64,000 nt of DNA from positions 225,311 through 289,310 of the forward strand of contig NZ_JH556653.1 of the NCBI RefSeq assembly GCF_000179595.2, in the 5' to 3' direction. The position numbers and the translations under genes are program-made. This document shows positions 51,470 to 60,820 of this stretch, one piece after another (the first letter of the stretch is position 1; the number at the start of each line of letters is the position of its first letter). The notes beneath the pieces are model-generated. The model was given only the letters and a program-made list of their open reading frames with translations. It ran no database searches and was not told the DNA's origin. The DNA is from Acetivibrio cellulolyticus CD2. GTDB lineage: Bacteria > Bacillota > Clostridia > Acetivibrionales > Acetivibrionaceae.

Positions 51470-52480
51470 ATGGACATAAAATCTATAAAAGAAAAATTGA
51501 ATTCAAAGGAATATGAATTTATCAAAACCGACCCACACCTTGGAGGAAACATACTAATCCTTACAACAGCGGGCTCTATTGCATATGGAACAAATGTTGA
51601 AACCAGTGATATCGACATCAGAGGTGTCACAATTGAAACCCCGCAGGATATCATAGGTTTGTCTAGTTTTGATCAGTTTGAAGACAGGGTAACAGATACT
51701 GTCATTTATGGCCTGAAGAAATTTATATTGCTTTGTCTTAATAGCAACCCAAATGTTCTAGAAATACTAGGCACCAACCCCGATCACCTTCTAATTATAA
51801 CTGAAGAAGGTAAACTCTTGCGCGATAATGTTGATCTCTTTTTGTCAAGAAGAGCAATAGCCAGCTTTGGAAATTATGCTACTGCACAGCTTCGAAGGCT
51901 GCAGAATGCTCTGGCAAGAGATAACTATCCACAGAAAGAAAAAGAACAACATATATTAAACAGCATATTAGGCCAAATGGATCATTTAAAAAGAACCTAC
52001 AAGAGCTTTACAGGCAGTGAAATCAATTTGTATCTTGATAAATCAGCCAAAGAGGAAATGGAATCAGAGATATTTATTGATATAGAATTAAAGCACTATC
52101 CCCTGCGTGACCTTAAAAATATCTATTCGGACATGGATAACATAGTCAGGGAATACGCAAAGCTCAACCACCGTAATAGTAAAAAGGATGAACTTCACCT
52201 TAACAAGCATGCAATGCACTTAATTCGGCTTCTGGTCACAGGGACCGAAATTCTTGAGGGCAAAGGTATTAATACTTATAGGGAGAATGAGCGCGAACTC
52301 TTTTTAGATATTCGAAAAGGCAAGTACAGCTACAATCAGGTTTTTGAAATGGTTAATGAATATGAAGAACGGTTTAAATATGCTGCAAATAATACTTCTC
52401 TACCCGAAGAGCCAGACATAAAACGTGTCGAAGCATTGATGATGGAAATATACGAAAAAGTACTTAACAAAAATATCTAG
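51470..52480 (+). CDS. RlaP/DUF10127-type predicted nucleotidyltransferase
   Basis: 336 residues of the DNA-polymerase-beta superfamily. The active-site pattern GS-x(n)-DxD is seen in TTAGSIAYGTNVETSDIDIRGV (about 30-52). A helical C-terminal part follows (HLNKHAMHLIRLLVTGTEILEG). Family members are linked to RNA repair or nucleotidylation and are frequent in phages and defence loci. AAGGAG ten bases before the ATG supports the start. Its substrate cannot be inferred. It lies near, but is not cotranscribed with, the Jet operon. Confidence 0.78.
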   Translation: MDIKSIKEKLNSKEYEFIKTDPHLGGNILILTTAGSIAYGTNVETSDIDIRGVTIETPQDIIGLSSFDQFEDRVTDTVIYGLKKFILLCLNSNPNVLEILGTNPDHLLIITEEGKLLRDNVDLFLSRRAIASFGNYATAQLRRLQNALARDNYPQKEKEQHILNSILGQMDHLKRTYKSFTGSEINLYLDKSAKEEMESEIFIDIELKHYPLRDLKNIYSDMDNIVREYAKLNHRNSKKDELHLNKHAMHLIRLLVTGTEILEGKGINTYRENERELFLDIRKGKYSYNQVFEMVNEYEERFKYAANNTSLPEEPDIKRVEALMMEIYEKVLNKNI

Positions 52481-52675
52481 AACATATAATCGAAGGAGAG
52501 AAAACAAATTATATATGAGAAATGTGATCATTATTTTTAAAAATTCTAGATGAAATAAATTCCTAGCACCGAATGTTATAGTACAAGCGTAAAATAGATA
52601 AAGCTTTTGTGTACTATTATTAAGGAATAGCTGAAATATTACTTCAATTGATTCCCCGGCTTCAGATATATATAT

Positions 52676-52715
52676 ACAATTAAAAAGGCCATGCAATGCA
52701 GGCCTTTTTAATTGT
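52676..52715. terminator. Bidirectional terminator
   Basis: Perfect 15-bp stem ACAATTAAAAAGGCC (52676-52690) / GGCCTTTTTAATTGT (52701-52715) between the convergent nucleotidyltransferase and kinase genes. Confidence 0.8.
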
Positions 52716-52754
52716 ATTTTTCATCGAACTGCTTCCCCAGAGAATGGTATTCTA

Positions 52755-54842
52755 CTACAAATCATTCCATAAAGGTATTTCTACATTTACTTTAAATAAA
52801 TCCCCATCTATTTCAATGTTAAATCTTCCCTTTTGAATATTAGTCAAACTTTGAGCAATAGACAAACCTAAACCTGATCCTTCAGTAGTTCTGGACACAT
52901 CACCCCTGACAAAGCGCTCTGTCAATTGCTCTACAGGTATTTCAAGCGGAAGCGCTGATATATTCTTAATAGTCAACACCCCATGTGTTTCATTTTTTGT
53001 TATATTGATATATACTCTTGAATTTTGCATCGAATATTTCAAAACATTTGATAAAAGGTTTTCGATTATACGCCACATATGCTTTCCATCAGCCCGGACA
53101 AATATGTTTTTATCACTGGTACTAGTTCGAATGTCCAATCCTGCTTTTTCAATTTTCTCACGATACTCACCAACTGCCTGCATAACCAGCTCGTGTAAAT
53201 CAACCTTTTCCGCGTTTACCGGCAAATTCCCGCTTGACGCCTTGCTTGCTTCAACCAAATCCTCAATTAATACCTTCAATCTTGCCGATTTTTCATCCAG
53301 GATGTTTATATACTCCTTTACTTTTTGATTATCCAGCTCCTCTTTTTTTAACAAATCAACGTAATTAATAATAGAAGTAAGCGGAGTCTTCAAATCGTGG
53401 GATACATTCGTGATAAGATCGGTTTTCATTCGTTCTCCTTTAATTGCTTCATCAACCGCTTTTTTCAAACCACTTTGAATCGTTTGAATATTTTCCGCAA
53501 AGGCAGCAAATGCAACTGACATATTATTTACGTCAAATGCATAATCCATATTGCCGCTTGATATATTTTTTGTCCCTTCAATTATTGTAGACAAAGTTTT
53601 CAAGCCCTTAGCCGTCTGATAAAAGACAAAACCGTTTATAGCAAACAAAAGAAATGTAAGGAATATGTGAATATACCCATGATAGAATCCATTATTTGCA
53701 TAATATGCGTAATGAAAAATGATGCTTGAGAACACTATATTTAAAAGCGTGTATACCAAAAGCAAAAAAAGTATCTGCACTCTGAAAATCTTTCCATTAA
53801 AACAAAGTTTGATAAAAGATTTACCTTTGCTAAAGCTTTTTACAACAATAGATTTGCCTCCATTAATTCTCCTTATAAAATGAGCTTTTAATTTGCCCAA
53901 AATTATTATAATGAGTATATTTTGCATCAATCCTCCAGCTTTTAGCTGCCTTGTTACCGACAATAAAAAAGATAAACCTATTAAAAAATCAATGGTTAAA
54001 ATAATTAAAACAATCAATTCTAAATCAATTTCTGTAAAATTGCCTGTATTAACAATTCCTGCTACAGCAAATATTGAAATTGCAGCAGCAACAAGTACCA
54101 TTATTGTATGTACATCGATGTAAATCCTATCAATATTAGTTAATACTACTTCTGTCACTCCTTCCTTACGTCCAGCAGAAAAGACGAGATAAGCCAGAAT
54201 CATCAGAAAAAGAATTAACGAAGCAATCAAAAGATATTTTATGTTATTTGCCAACATTTTAGCTTTTGTATAAGAAACATAATTGTCATAAATTACATCA
54301 CCTTGTTTCAATGGCTCCATTACAGCCGCATATACCTCATATGAAGTTCCAGACAGCATTAACTTAATATCATCAGTATACATAAAAGGATACCTATATT
54401 CAAATTGATCCTGACTATAATGAAACATGGTGTCCTGACCTTCAAATAGTGATATTGGATCTTTGGTATTATTATTTGTAATTACTGCACCGGTTGTCCT
54501 GTCTTTTATATAATAGGTAAAGTTAATACATTCTGTAATTCTATTCTTTATGGTATTATATCTATCCAACATATTCTGGATTTCTTCCTTAGTTTTACCG
54601 GAAGCTTTAATGTTCTCCTCACTCTTCAGTTTCACATTATACTCGATAATATTGTGAATGAGCCTTGAATACTCAGAATAAAATCCATATGTTTCATAAT
54701 AATTTGTACTTCTGGCAATATTCTCATTACTCAAAAGATACACACTACTACCATATGCTGTAAAAACACAAAACAAAGCCATAACAACTGCAATAACTTT
54801 TACAACCATTGAATACTTAATATTTTTCAATTTTGTACCCAA
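52755..54842 (-). CDS. Sensor histidine kinase with multi-helix membrane region
   Basis: About 695 residues. One helix near 13-33, an extracellular domain to about 200, then roughly five further helices (about 203-223, 240-262, 275-295, 355-375, 385-408), an unusually large membrane part. Next come a HAMP-like linker and the kinase core with H-box NVSHDLKTPLTSI, N-box NLLSNVLKY and G-box GSGLGLSIAQS. The start is uncertain: TTG 54842 overlaps the regulator gene by 26 bases, and a TTG four codons later has better spacing to GGG. Partner of the OmpR-type regulator just upstream. Stimulus unknown; envelope stress is a guess from similar antibiotic-responsive kinases. Confidence 0.85.
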   Translation of the reverse strand: MGTKLKNIKYSMVVKVIAVVMALFCVFTAYGSSVYLLSNENIARSTNYYETYGFYSEYSRLIHNIIEYNVKLKSEENIKASGKTKEEIQNMLDRYNTIKNRITECINFTYYIKDRTTGAVITNNNTKDPISLFEGQDTMFHYSQDQFEYRYPFMYTDDIKLMLSGTSYEVYAAVMEPLKQGDVIYDNYVSYTKAKMLANNIKYLLIASLILFLMILAYLVFSAGRKEGVTEVVLTNIDRIYIDVHTIMVLVAAAISIFAVAGIVNTGNFTEIDLELIVLIILTIDFLIGLSFLLSVTRQLKAGGLMQNILIIIILGKLKAHFIRRINGGKSIVVKSFSKGKSFIKLCFNGKIFRVQILFLLLVYTLLNIVFSSIIFHYAYYANNGFYHGYIHIFLTFLLFAINGFVFYQTAKGLKTLSTIIEGTKNISSGNMDYAFDVNNMSVAFAAFAENIQTIQSGLKKAVDEAIKGERMKTDLITNVSHDLKTPLTSIINYVDLLKKEELDNQKVKEYINILDEKSARLKVLIEDLVEASKASSGNLPVNAEKVDLHELVMQAVGEYREKIEKAGLDIRTSTSDKNIFVRADGKHMWRIIENLLSNVLKYSMQNSRVYINITKNETHGVLTIKNISALPLEIPVEQLTERFVRGDVSRTTEGSGLGLSIAQSLTNIQKGRFNIEIDGDLFKVNVEIPLWNDL

Positions 54843-55512
54843 TTCCCCACACCACCTTTAAATATTTTGGATCCTTAGGATTGATTTCCATCTTTTCTCT
54901 GATGCGTCTAATATGTACAGCAACTGTACTTTCCGAAGAATACAGCGGTTCATTCCAAACATTTTCGTATATTTGCTCTATCGAAAAAACCCTGCCTATA
55001 TTATTCATAAGAAATAAAACTATACCGTATTCAGTAGCAGTTAACTTTACTAGTTCCCCATCCAATCGGACTTCTTTAGCTTCCGTATCAAGCTCCAAAC
55101 CGCCGTTTTTTATAACCCCGCTCTTTTCTGCTGCCCCTCCAAGGAGAGTATACCGCCTCATTTGTGACTTTACTCTTGCCATTAGTTCCAATGGGTTAAA
55201 AGGCTTTGTCACGTAATCATCAGCTCCAAAGTTTAGCCCAATAATTTTATCTGTGTCCTCAGACTTTGCAGAAAGTATTATAATTGGAATGTTTAATTCT
55301 TCACGAATTTTGACAGTTGCAGATAACCCATCCATCTCCGGCATCATCACATCTAATAAAATCAGATGAATTTTTTGTTCTGCCAAAGCCTTCAATGCTT
55401 GCTTCCCGGTATATGCCTTTATGACTTCATAATTTTCCTGCCTGAGGTAAACCTCCAGAGCATCAACTATAGCCCTGTCATCATCACACACCAATACATT
55501 AAATCTATCCAT
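54817..55512 (-). CDS. OmpR-family response regulator
   Basis: 231 residues: receiver domain (1-120) with phospho-acceptor D54 in LILLDVMMPEMDG and K103 in VTKPFNPLEL, and a winged-helix DNA-binding domain (about 130-230) with LTATEYGIVLFLMNN, AVHIRRIREKMEINP and VWGIGYKIE. It works with the kinase encoded directly downstream in an overlapping gene. A short AT-rich gap (55513-55800) separates it from the mscL terminator and shows no other gene. Confidence 0.92.
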   Translation of the reverse strand: MDRFNVLVCDDDRAIVDALEVYLRQENYEVIKAYTGKQALKALAEQKIHLILLDVMMPEMDGLSATVKIREELNIPIIILSAKSEDTDKIIGLNFGADDYVTKPFNPLELMARVKSQMRRYTLLGGAAEKSGVIKNGGLELDTEAKEVRLDGELVKLTATEYGIVLFLMNNIGRVFSIEQIYENVWNEPLYSSESTVAVHIRRIREKMEINPKDPKYLKVVWGIGYKIEKY

Positions 55513-55813
55513 AAGAGCAAACCCCCAAAATTTTTCCGAAGTAATACATCTATATCACCTGCCTCTGATATAAGATTAGCAGGTAATCTTTACAAAACAC
55601 TATATAAAATTCTTAAGATTTTCTTAAGATTTAAAATAGCTCAATTATTTATTAATATTCTACAAGTGTGATTTTAACAGTTCTTTGATCTAAGTTCAAT
55701 TCAAGTTAGCTTAAGCATCATTTGCCAAACCACAAAGTTCTGGTGATATTTAGCGTCTTTAAACCCCATTGCTTTGATAACCTTTGCTCGTTGATAGTTC
55801 TCAAAATAAAATA

Positions 55814-55846
55814 CGCCAATGAGAGAACCAAAGTTTCTCATCGGCG
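55814..55846 (-). terminator. Terminator of mscL
   Basis: 11-bp stem with one mismatch, CGCCAATGAGA (55814-55824) / TCTCATCGGCG (55836-55846), 32 bases past the mscL stop, with AAAATAAAA (a T-tract on the minus strand) beyond it. Confidence 0.7.
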
Positions 55847-55877
55847 CATTTAACAATTTAAGTACGCAATACTAAAT

Positions 55878-56312
55878 TTATTTCATATCAGATGTACAAT
55901 GCGGACATTTTGTCGCATCAATGTGAATTTCGCTAAAACAATACTTACACTGTTTTGTTTTCTTAGGAGCAGGCTCTTCTTTTTTCTTTGTGAAACGGTT
56001 TAGTTGCCTTACTACAATAAATATTGAAAAAGCAATTATTAAAAAGTCAATAATATTACTTATAAATAATCCATAATTCAAAGTTGCTGCTCCAGCATCT
56101 TTAGCCGCAGCCAAAGTGGCATATTTACTCCCGTCGAGACTAACAAACAAATTCTCGAAGTTCAACCCCTTAGTAAAGACACTGATTACAGGCATTATAA
56201 TATCATTAACAAGCGAAGTTACAATTTTTCCAAACGCAGCCCCAATTACAACACCCACTGCCAGATCCAAAACATTCCCTTTAAGTGCAAACTCTTTAAA
56301 CTCTTTCCACAT
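55878..56312 (-). CDS. mscL: Large-conductance mechanosensitive channel with zinc-ribbon tail
   Basis: The ATG at 56312 has GGAGG five bases before it ([20 protein letters not shown]). The first 105 residues are a standard MscL subunit: TM1 with [28 protein letters not shown] split across positions 14-40, periplasmic loop, and TM2 (about 78-100). The usual cytoplasmic helix is replaced by a Lys/Pro linker and a zinc ribbon, [18 protein letters not shown]. The pentamer opens under membrane tension to release solutes during osmotic downshock. The ribbon is an added feature whose role is not known. Confidence 0.92.
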   Translation of the reverse strand: MWKEFKEFALKGNVLDLAVGVVIGAAFGKIVTSLVNDIIMPVISVFTKGLNFENLFVSLDGSKYATLAAAKDAGAATLNYGLFISNIIDFLIIAFSIFIVVRQLNRFTKKKEEPAPKKTKQCKYCFSEIHIDATKCPHCTSDMK

Positions 56313-56464
56313 AATGACCTCCACATATTTTATTTTCTTGGATATACTTATTTTACATCAGCCCCAATAAAATGTGAAAGTAAAATTTTATCCAGACATC
56401 ACATAATACTGTTTTCTGCTCTTCATATGTAAGCATCCATTTATATCTCAAAATAAAAACCTGC

Positions 56465-56500
56465 TCTTCTTGTGAACATTTTCAAATATCCACAAGAAGA
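56465..56500 (-). terminator. Terminator of the rubrerythrin gene
   Basis: TCTTCTTGTG (56465-56474) pairs with CACAAGAAGA (56491-56500), 26 bases past the stop. The flanks CTC/GAG add pairs and the minus-strand exit is only moderately T-rich. Confidence 0.6.
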
Positions 56501-56525
56501 ATGAGAGGTTTTCAACTCTATTCTA

Positions 56526-57119
56526 TTAGTACGGTTCCGCATTCAATTCAAAATATGATTGAGGATGATTACATGCAGGACATTTATCAGGTGCTCCAGA
56601 TCCTTCATGAATATATCCGCAATTTGCGCATTTCCAAACAACTTTTTCTTCCTTCTTAAATACTACTCCATTTGCTACATTATCAGCCAGCTTTTTATAT
56701 CTTTCCTCATGATGTTTTTCAACTTTTGCTATCATTTTGAAGGCTGTTGCTATTTCAGTAAAACCTTCTTCCTCTGCCACTTTCGCAAATTCCGGATACA
56801 AGTCTGACCATTCTTCATTTTCACCGGCAGCTGCCGCTTTTAAATTTTCAAGTGTAGTCCCTTGAGCTATAGGAAAATCTGCTGTTATTTTTATAGTTGT
56901 TGGAAGTTCTCCTTGTAACCCTTCTAGAAGTAATTTATAGAATCTCTTGGCATGTTCTTTTTCATTATCTGCCGTTTCAATAAACAAATTTTTTATTTGC
57001 TTGTATCCTTCCTTGTCTGCAACTGAAGAATAGAATGTATAGCGGTTACGAGCCTGTGATTCACCGGCAAATGCCTTTAATAGATTTTCCGCTGTTTTTG
57101 TACCTTTTAAACTCTTCAT
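56526..57119 (-). CDS. rbr: Rubrerythrin
   Basis: 197 residues: ferritin-like four-helix domain (1-145) with the di-iron ligands in [29 protein letters not shown] and [10 protein letters not shown], then a C-terminal rubredoxin domain with [10 protein letters not shown] and CPACNHP binding one iron through four cysteines. It reduces hydrogen peroxide in the cytoplasm using electrons from rubredoxin or NADH-dependent reductases, a main oxidative-stress defence of anaerobes. AGGAGG lies eight bases before the ATG. Monocistronic. Confidence 0.95.
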   Translation of the reverse strand: MKSLKGTKTAENLLKAFAGESQARNRYTFYSSVADKEGYKQIKNLFIETADNEKEHAKRFYKLLLEGLQGELPTTIKITADFPIAQGTTLENLKAAAAGENEEWSDLYPEFAKVAEEEGFTEIATAFKMIAKVEKHHEERYKKLADNVANGVVFKKEEKVVWKCANCGYIHEGSGAPDKCPACNHPQSYFELNAEPY

Positions 57120-57335
57120 AAGTAACCTCCTATAGTTAATTTTTAATAGTTTTATTATTTGATAAAAGCATTATATCACCCGAAAATCCCTTATGCCAGT
57201 ATCTTAATAATATATTGTAATTTAATTTTGTAACTTATTTAGAATACCACTAGCAAGTGTATCTTAAACAAAATTTATTGAGATTTTGCTATAATTGATT
57301 TTAGTGATTTTCGCCGTAAATTTCTCAAATAAAAA

Positions 57336-57363
57336 AAGACACTAGCAATATTGCTAATGTCTT
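57336..57363 (-). terminator. Terminator of the cold-shock gene
   Basis: Stem AAGACACTAGCAA (57336-57348) / TTGCTAATGTCTT (57351-57363) with one mismatch, 15 bases past the csp stop. The seven A at 57331-57337 give the U-tract on the minus strand. Confidence 0.75.
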
Positions 57364-57378
57364 ATTTTCTTATCAGTT

Positions 57379-57579
57379 TTAGCAAGGAATAACGTTCTTA
57401 GCCTGTAAGCCACGTTGACCGTTTTCAACCTCAAACTGAACTTTTTGACCTTCGTTAAGAGTTTTATAACCATCAGCATTTATTGCTGAGAAGTGAACAA
57501 ATACATCTTCACCATCTTCTCTTTCGATAAATCCAAAACCTTTTCCAGCATTGAACCATTTAACTGTACCATTTAACAT
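57379..57579 (-). CDS. Cold-shock protein (CspA family)
   Basis: 66-residue single cold-shock domain, five-stranded barrel. RNP1 is KGFGFIE and RNP2 is [27 protein letters not shown] is the usual start. The ATG at 57579 is chosen because AAGGAGG lies eight bases ahead; the in-frame GTG at 57588 overlaps the site. It binds single-stranded RNA/DNA and melts mRNA structure. The promoter is at 57639-57667 with a leader of about 50 nt, shorter than the long thermoswitch leader of E. coli cspA. Confidence 0.95.
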   Translation of the reverse strand: MLNGTVKWFNAGKGFGFIEREDGEDVFVHFSAINADGYKTLNEGQKVQFEVENGQRGLQAKNVIPC

Positions 57580-57638
57580 TATCCGCACCTCCTTCAGGGT
57601 GTATAATTTCGCCCATTCAGAGCTTTAAACACATTCCA

Positions 57639-57667
57639 ATTAAATCATACTTTCGAAGTTCTGTCAA
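57639..57667 (-). promoter_or_regulatory. Promoter of the cold-shock gene
   Basis: On the minus strand TTGACA (57667-57662), 17 bases, TTTAAT (57644-57639). The consensus -35 and ideal spacing fit a highly expressed gene. Confidence 0.7.
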
Positions 57668-57678
57668 GTATAATTTTC

Positions 57679-57706
57679 CCATAACTAATAAAATATTTAG
57701 TTATGG
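57679..57706 (-). terminator. Terminator of the CotH operon
   Basis: Perfect 10-bp stem CCATAACTAA (57679-57688) / TTAGTTATGG (57697-57706), 36 bases past the CotH stop and just ahead of the csp promoter; GGGAAAATT follows on the minus strand. Confidence 0.65.
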
Positions 57707-57741
57707 AATTTTCGAAGCAAATCCCCAAAAACCTAATGGCG

Positions 57742-59991
57742 CTAGATGCCCCTCAGATTTTTATTACATATAATATAGCTTTTTCTTCTGAATCTTGTAA
57801 CAAATATTATACCTGCCAATAAAACTGCAACTGAAGCCAATAAAATAACAATTTGAGCCTTCATCATTCCAGTAGTGTTCTGAGAATTTTGTCCACCCGG
57901 AAAACCCATATTTTTGGACATGCTTAGAATTTGTTTCAGCATATTTTCATCAACGCCCAGTGATTTAAGCTTTTCCTTTTGCGTATCCGTTAGTTCTGTC
58001 CCGTTTGCTTCATCAATAACTTGCATTACTTCATTCATATTCTCCAATTGCGGCAAATCACCTGGCAGTTGCATATTGCCACCCTGCTGCATATCTCCGG
58101 GTGTTTGCATGCCATCAGGAGGTTGCATATTCCCCCCTTGCATGTCCCCCGGTGGTTGCATACCATCAGGAGGTTGCATATTTCCCTCCTGCATGTCTCC
58201 CGGTGGCTGCATACCATCAGGAGGTTGCATATTTCCCCCTTGCATGTCTCCCTGTGGCTGCACACCACCTTGTTGCCCTTGTTTCTTTTCTGAATTACCA
58301 TTACCGCCAAAACCTCCAAAATCCATACTCCCTAAGTCATTCAGGTTAAGCGTGGTTGATATTGTTCCATAAGCGGTAGAAGGCTGAGTTCCGTCAAGTT
58401 GTGCAATAATGCTGGCAGCCCGGTCTTTTCCAAAAGTTTTCATAGCGGGTATTGCTTTTTGATATTCCTCAAACGTGTAGAATGCTGTTGCATCTTTTTT
58501 TACATAATCACTTATGAGCGCATTTACACTGTTAATTGACTTTTCGTATATGCCGCTTCCTACATATTCTTCAACAATTTTCTTTAAATAATCGTGGTAA
58601 CGAGTCTTATACTCGTCTACTTCAAGAAGCTTCCCTATAAGAGGCGCATCCTCCAAATTACCTGTAACAGGTTTATCTATTGGAAAATTAATTGCATTTG
58701 AGGCATTCTTCATACTAAAACCTGCAAAGGACATATTAAAATCCCATGGCAAGAGTGTAAAAAGTCCATCTTCCTCATATAGATAGTAGTTATGATACAT
58801 CCCACCTGCATAACTGTCCAGATTGACCAGGAAAGTATTTACTGCCCAGAATCTTAGTATTTCGTCTACATCAAGATATTTCTCAAGCTCAGTACCATTA
58901 TTTAGGTTTTTGATCATTTCAATTACTCTTTTAAAGTCTTCATCTGTTGTTGATTTAAAAACTGCACCCTCTCTTACAACTGAATAACTTTCAGGATTAT
59001 CATCTGTATATTTGAGATTGGTGCCACCTCTCGCGCCCATTCCACCAAATCCACCTGCTATTTTCATATCTCTTTTCTGATTTCCGGAACTCTTTGAATC
59101 AGTTTTGATGTTCTGATCGTTTTGAGTGTTTTGTTTATCCTGTCCACTTTGTTTATCTGTTTTGCTCTGATCATTTCCTTTTATTAGACCATTTTGAGGT
59201 TCTATAACTTCAGATGCTGGCTTTTGGACGTCTTGTGCTCCAATCTTGCCATCCATTTGATCTCCATTATTTCCTTTGGGTAATGGCATTTGACCACCCT
59301 TAAAATTGCCAAAGTCAGGAGGTCCGCCGCCGTTTTGATTGCCAGCGCCACCCATGTCCATGCCCTCAGGCTTATACAAATTGCCCTCTACACTTCCAAA
59401 TTTCCTTTGTATAAAACTTTCATCTACAAGCTCAACGGCAAGGTATAATCCCCAATCTTTATTATTTATTTTGATATTGGAATAAGCACATGAAGAGGAT
59501 GCTATACCCATAAAATCAAACAATTCAAACGAGAGATACTCTTTCATGTATGATTTATCAGACATAACATTATTGAGCACCAACCCCTCCATACCATGAT
59601 ATTTTTGACCATTAACATATTGATCAAAGTCAATCTTTAAACTGAAACGCTGTGTTTCGCTACTCCTTGCAAGGTTTGACAAACTTGAGTTTCCCTTTGG
59701 CCTTATACCAACATTATAAAATTTCTCACCATTGATAGTTATATTGCAGCTTTTGAATTCCTCTTTTGTCGCATTATCCATAATCCATTGAAAATCGGAT
59801 TCATCCATATCAATACTAATTTCATTTACTGTGTTTTTATCAAACACCTTATCTATATACTCAGGTTGCGCTAAAGCTTGTGCTGTCTCAGGTGCAAACT
59901 TTGGGACACAGGCCATAACAGTTATCAATAGTGCTATCGATAATAGCGTTGCAGTTACTTTAACAGCCATTATATGCGGTTTTTCATTCAT
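57742..59991 (-). CDS. CotH kinase-like lipoprotein with tandem repeats
   Basis: The ATG at 59991 has AAAGG eight bases ahead. Roughly 749 residues: a lipoprotein-like signal (LLITVMAC), CotH domain with FNVGIRPKGNSS-type (here YNVGIRPKGNSSLSN), LVLNNVMSDKSYMKEYLSFELF, DWGLYLAVELVDESF and LLPWDFNMSFAGF. Within it is a 100-residue low-complexity Gly/Gln/Lys/Asp insert (about 215-325), after it four 17-residue Met/Pro/Gln/Gly/Asp repeats, and a C-terminal membrane helix followed by basic residues. CotH proteins of spores are atypical kinases; this version is presumably surface-exposed. It is last in an operon with DUF4956 and VTC-like genes. Confidence 0.8.
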   Translation of the reverse strand: MNEKPHIMAVKVTATLLSIALLITVMACVPKFAPETAQALAQPEYIDKVFDKNTVNEISIDMDESDFQWIMDNATKEEFKSCNITINGEKFYNVGIRPKGNSSLSNLARSSETQRFSLKIDFDQYVNGQKYHGMEGLVLNNVMSDKSYMKEYLSFELFDFMGIASSSCAYSNIKINNKDWGLYLAVELVDESFIQRKFGSVEGNLYKPEGMDMGGAGNQNGGGPPDFGNFKGGQMPLPKGNNGDQMDGKIGAQDVQKPASEVIEPQNGLIKGNDQSKTDKQSGQDKQNTQNDQNIKTDSKSSGNQKRDMKIAGGFGGMGARGGTNLKYTDDNPESYSVVREGAVFKSTTDEDFKRVIEMIKNLNNGTELEKYLDVDEILRFWAVNTFLVNLDSYAGGMYHNYYLYEEDGLFTLLPWDFNMSFAGFSMKNASNAINFPIDKPVTGNLEDAPLIGKLLEVDEYKTRYHDYLKKIVEEYVGSGIYEKSINSVNALISDYVKKDATAFYTFEEYQKAIPAMKTFGKDRAASIIAQLDGTQPSTAYGTISTTLNLNDLGSMDFGGFGGNGNSEKKQGQQGGVQPQGDMQGGNMQPPDGMQPPGDMQEGNMQPPDGMQPPGDMQGGNMQPPDGMQTPGDMQQGGNMQLPGDLPQLENMNEVMQVIDEANGTELTDTQKEKLKSLGVDENMLKQILSMSKNMGFPGGQNSQNTTGMMKAQIVILLASVAVLLAGIIFVTRFRRKSYIICNKNLRGI
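58060..58263 (-). repeat. Tandem 51-bp repeats inside the CotH gene
   Basis: About four in-frame copies of a 51-base unit encoding variants of QPPGDMQGGNMQPPDGM. The third-position changes between units are few, indicating recent expansion or homogenisation. Copy number is likely to vary between strains. Confidence 0.8.
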
Positions 59992-60005
59992 ACTGTTCAC
60001 CTTTC

Positions 60006-60707
60006 TTAGCTCATGTAATCACCATTATAACTTACCATTACTGCACTGGAAACTCCATTTTGCCTGCTAATTTCATTAACAAATGTTGTTTCCATACTCT
60101 TAAGGCGTATTTCAACTGTAATTTCTATACCTTTTCCGCCTGTTACAGTCTTGGACTTAACCACATATTTCTTTACATTATCCTGTACAAGTTTTAGTAC
60201 ATTACTTTCAGCTTTATCATCTTCACAGTTAACTATAAGAACATATGGGTTATCTGTATTGCTTTTATTAACAAATATAACGAGTATTATTCCAATAAAT
60301 ACAGCACCAAAAACAGCCAGCGGAATAAGACCTGCACCCAATACAATACCTGTTGCTATTGCCCAGAAGAGGTATGCTATATCCATTGGGTCTTTTATAG
60401 CTGAACGGAATCTTATAATTGAAAGAGCACCCACCATACCAAGCGAAAGAACCACATTGGATGTAACTGCCAGAATCAAAAGAGTAGTTATCATGGTCAA
60501 TGCTACCAACGAAATGCTAAAGCTTTTAGAGTACATTACACCCTTGAATGTTTTCTTGTAAACAAAATAAATGAATAATCCCAAAGCAAATGCAAGTCCT
60601 AACGCTATTAAAGTATCTAGGGCTGAAAAGCTCGAAACCTTTTCCAAAAAATTCGATTTAAATATATCATTAAAATTAACCTGATTGTTTGTCACTTCAC
60701 TTCTCAT
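60006..60707 (-). CDS. DUF4956 membrane protein
   Basis: 233 residues with four membrane helices in the first 140 (ALDTLIALGLAFALGLFIYFVYK, TMITTLLILAVTSNVVLSL) and the conserved loop GMVGALSIIRFRSAIKDPMDIAYLFWAIATG, here in two stretches, characteristic of DUF4956. The C-terminal cytoplasmic domain (about 150-233) looks like a ferredoxin-fold regulatory domain. GGAGG seven bases before the ATG. It sits between a VTC-like polyphosphate polymerase and a CotH kinase-like protein, its regular neighbours in many Firmicutes. Biochemical role unknown. Confidence 0.82.
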   Translation of the reverse strand: MRSEVTNNQVNFNDIFKSNFLEKVSSFSALDTLIALGLAFALGLFIYFVYKKTFKGVMYSKSFSISLVALTMITTLLILAVTSNVVLSLGMVGALSIIRFRSAIKDPMDIAYLFWAIATGIVLGAGLIPLAVFGAVFIGIILVIFVNKSNTDNPYVLIVNCEDDKAESNVLKLVQDNVKKYVVKSKTVTGGKGIEITVEIRLKSMETTFVNEISRQNGVSSAVMVSYNGDYMS

Positions 60708-60820
60708 GTTTTTCCTCCCAAATTGTTATGATTGTAAAAAAGCCGCCTTTCGGTAGACTTTTTTGGTGCCAGAAAGTAATGCACTTTCTTAGGCATTAAA
60801 GAAGCCGGTTTCACCGATTC

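Noticed and set aside
58060-58263. Possible CRISPR array because of regular 51-bp spacing
   Set aside because: The units are contiguous, in-frame coding repeats without unique spacers, and no cas genes are in the window.
57914-58372. Plus-strand open frames rich in Cys/Pro/His opposite the CotH repeats
   Set aside because: They arise because the 51-bp repeats stay open on both strands; no ribosome binding site, and the composition mirrors the repeat.
58480-59360. The low-complexity insert of the CotH protein as a separate gene fusion
   Set aside because: The CotH motifs lie on both sides of it in the same frame, so it is an insert and not a fusion point.
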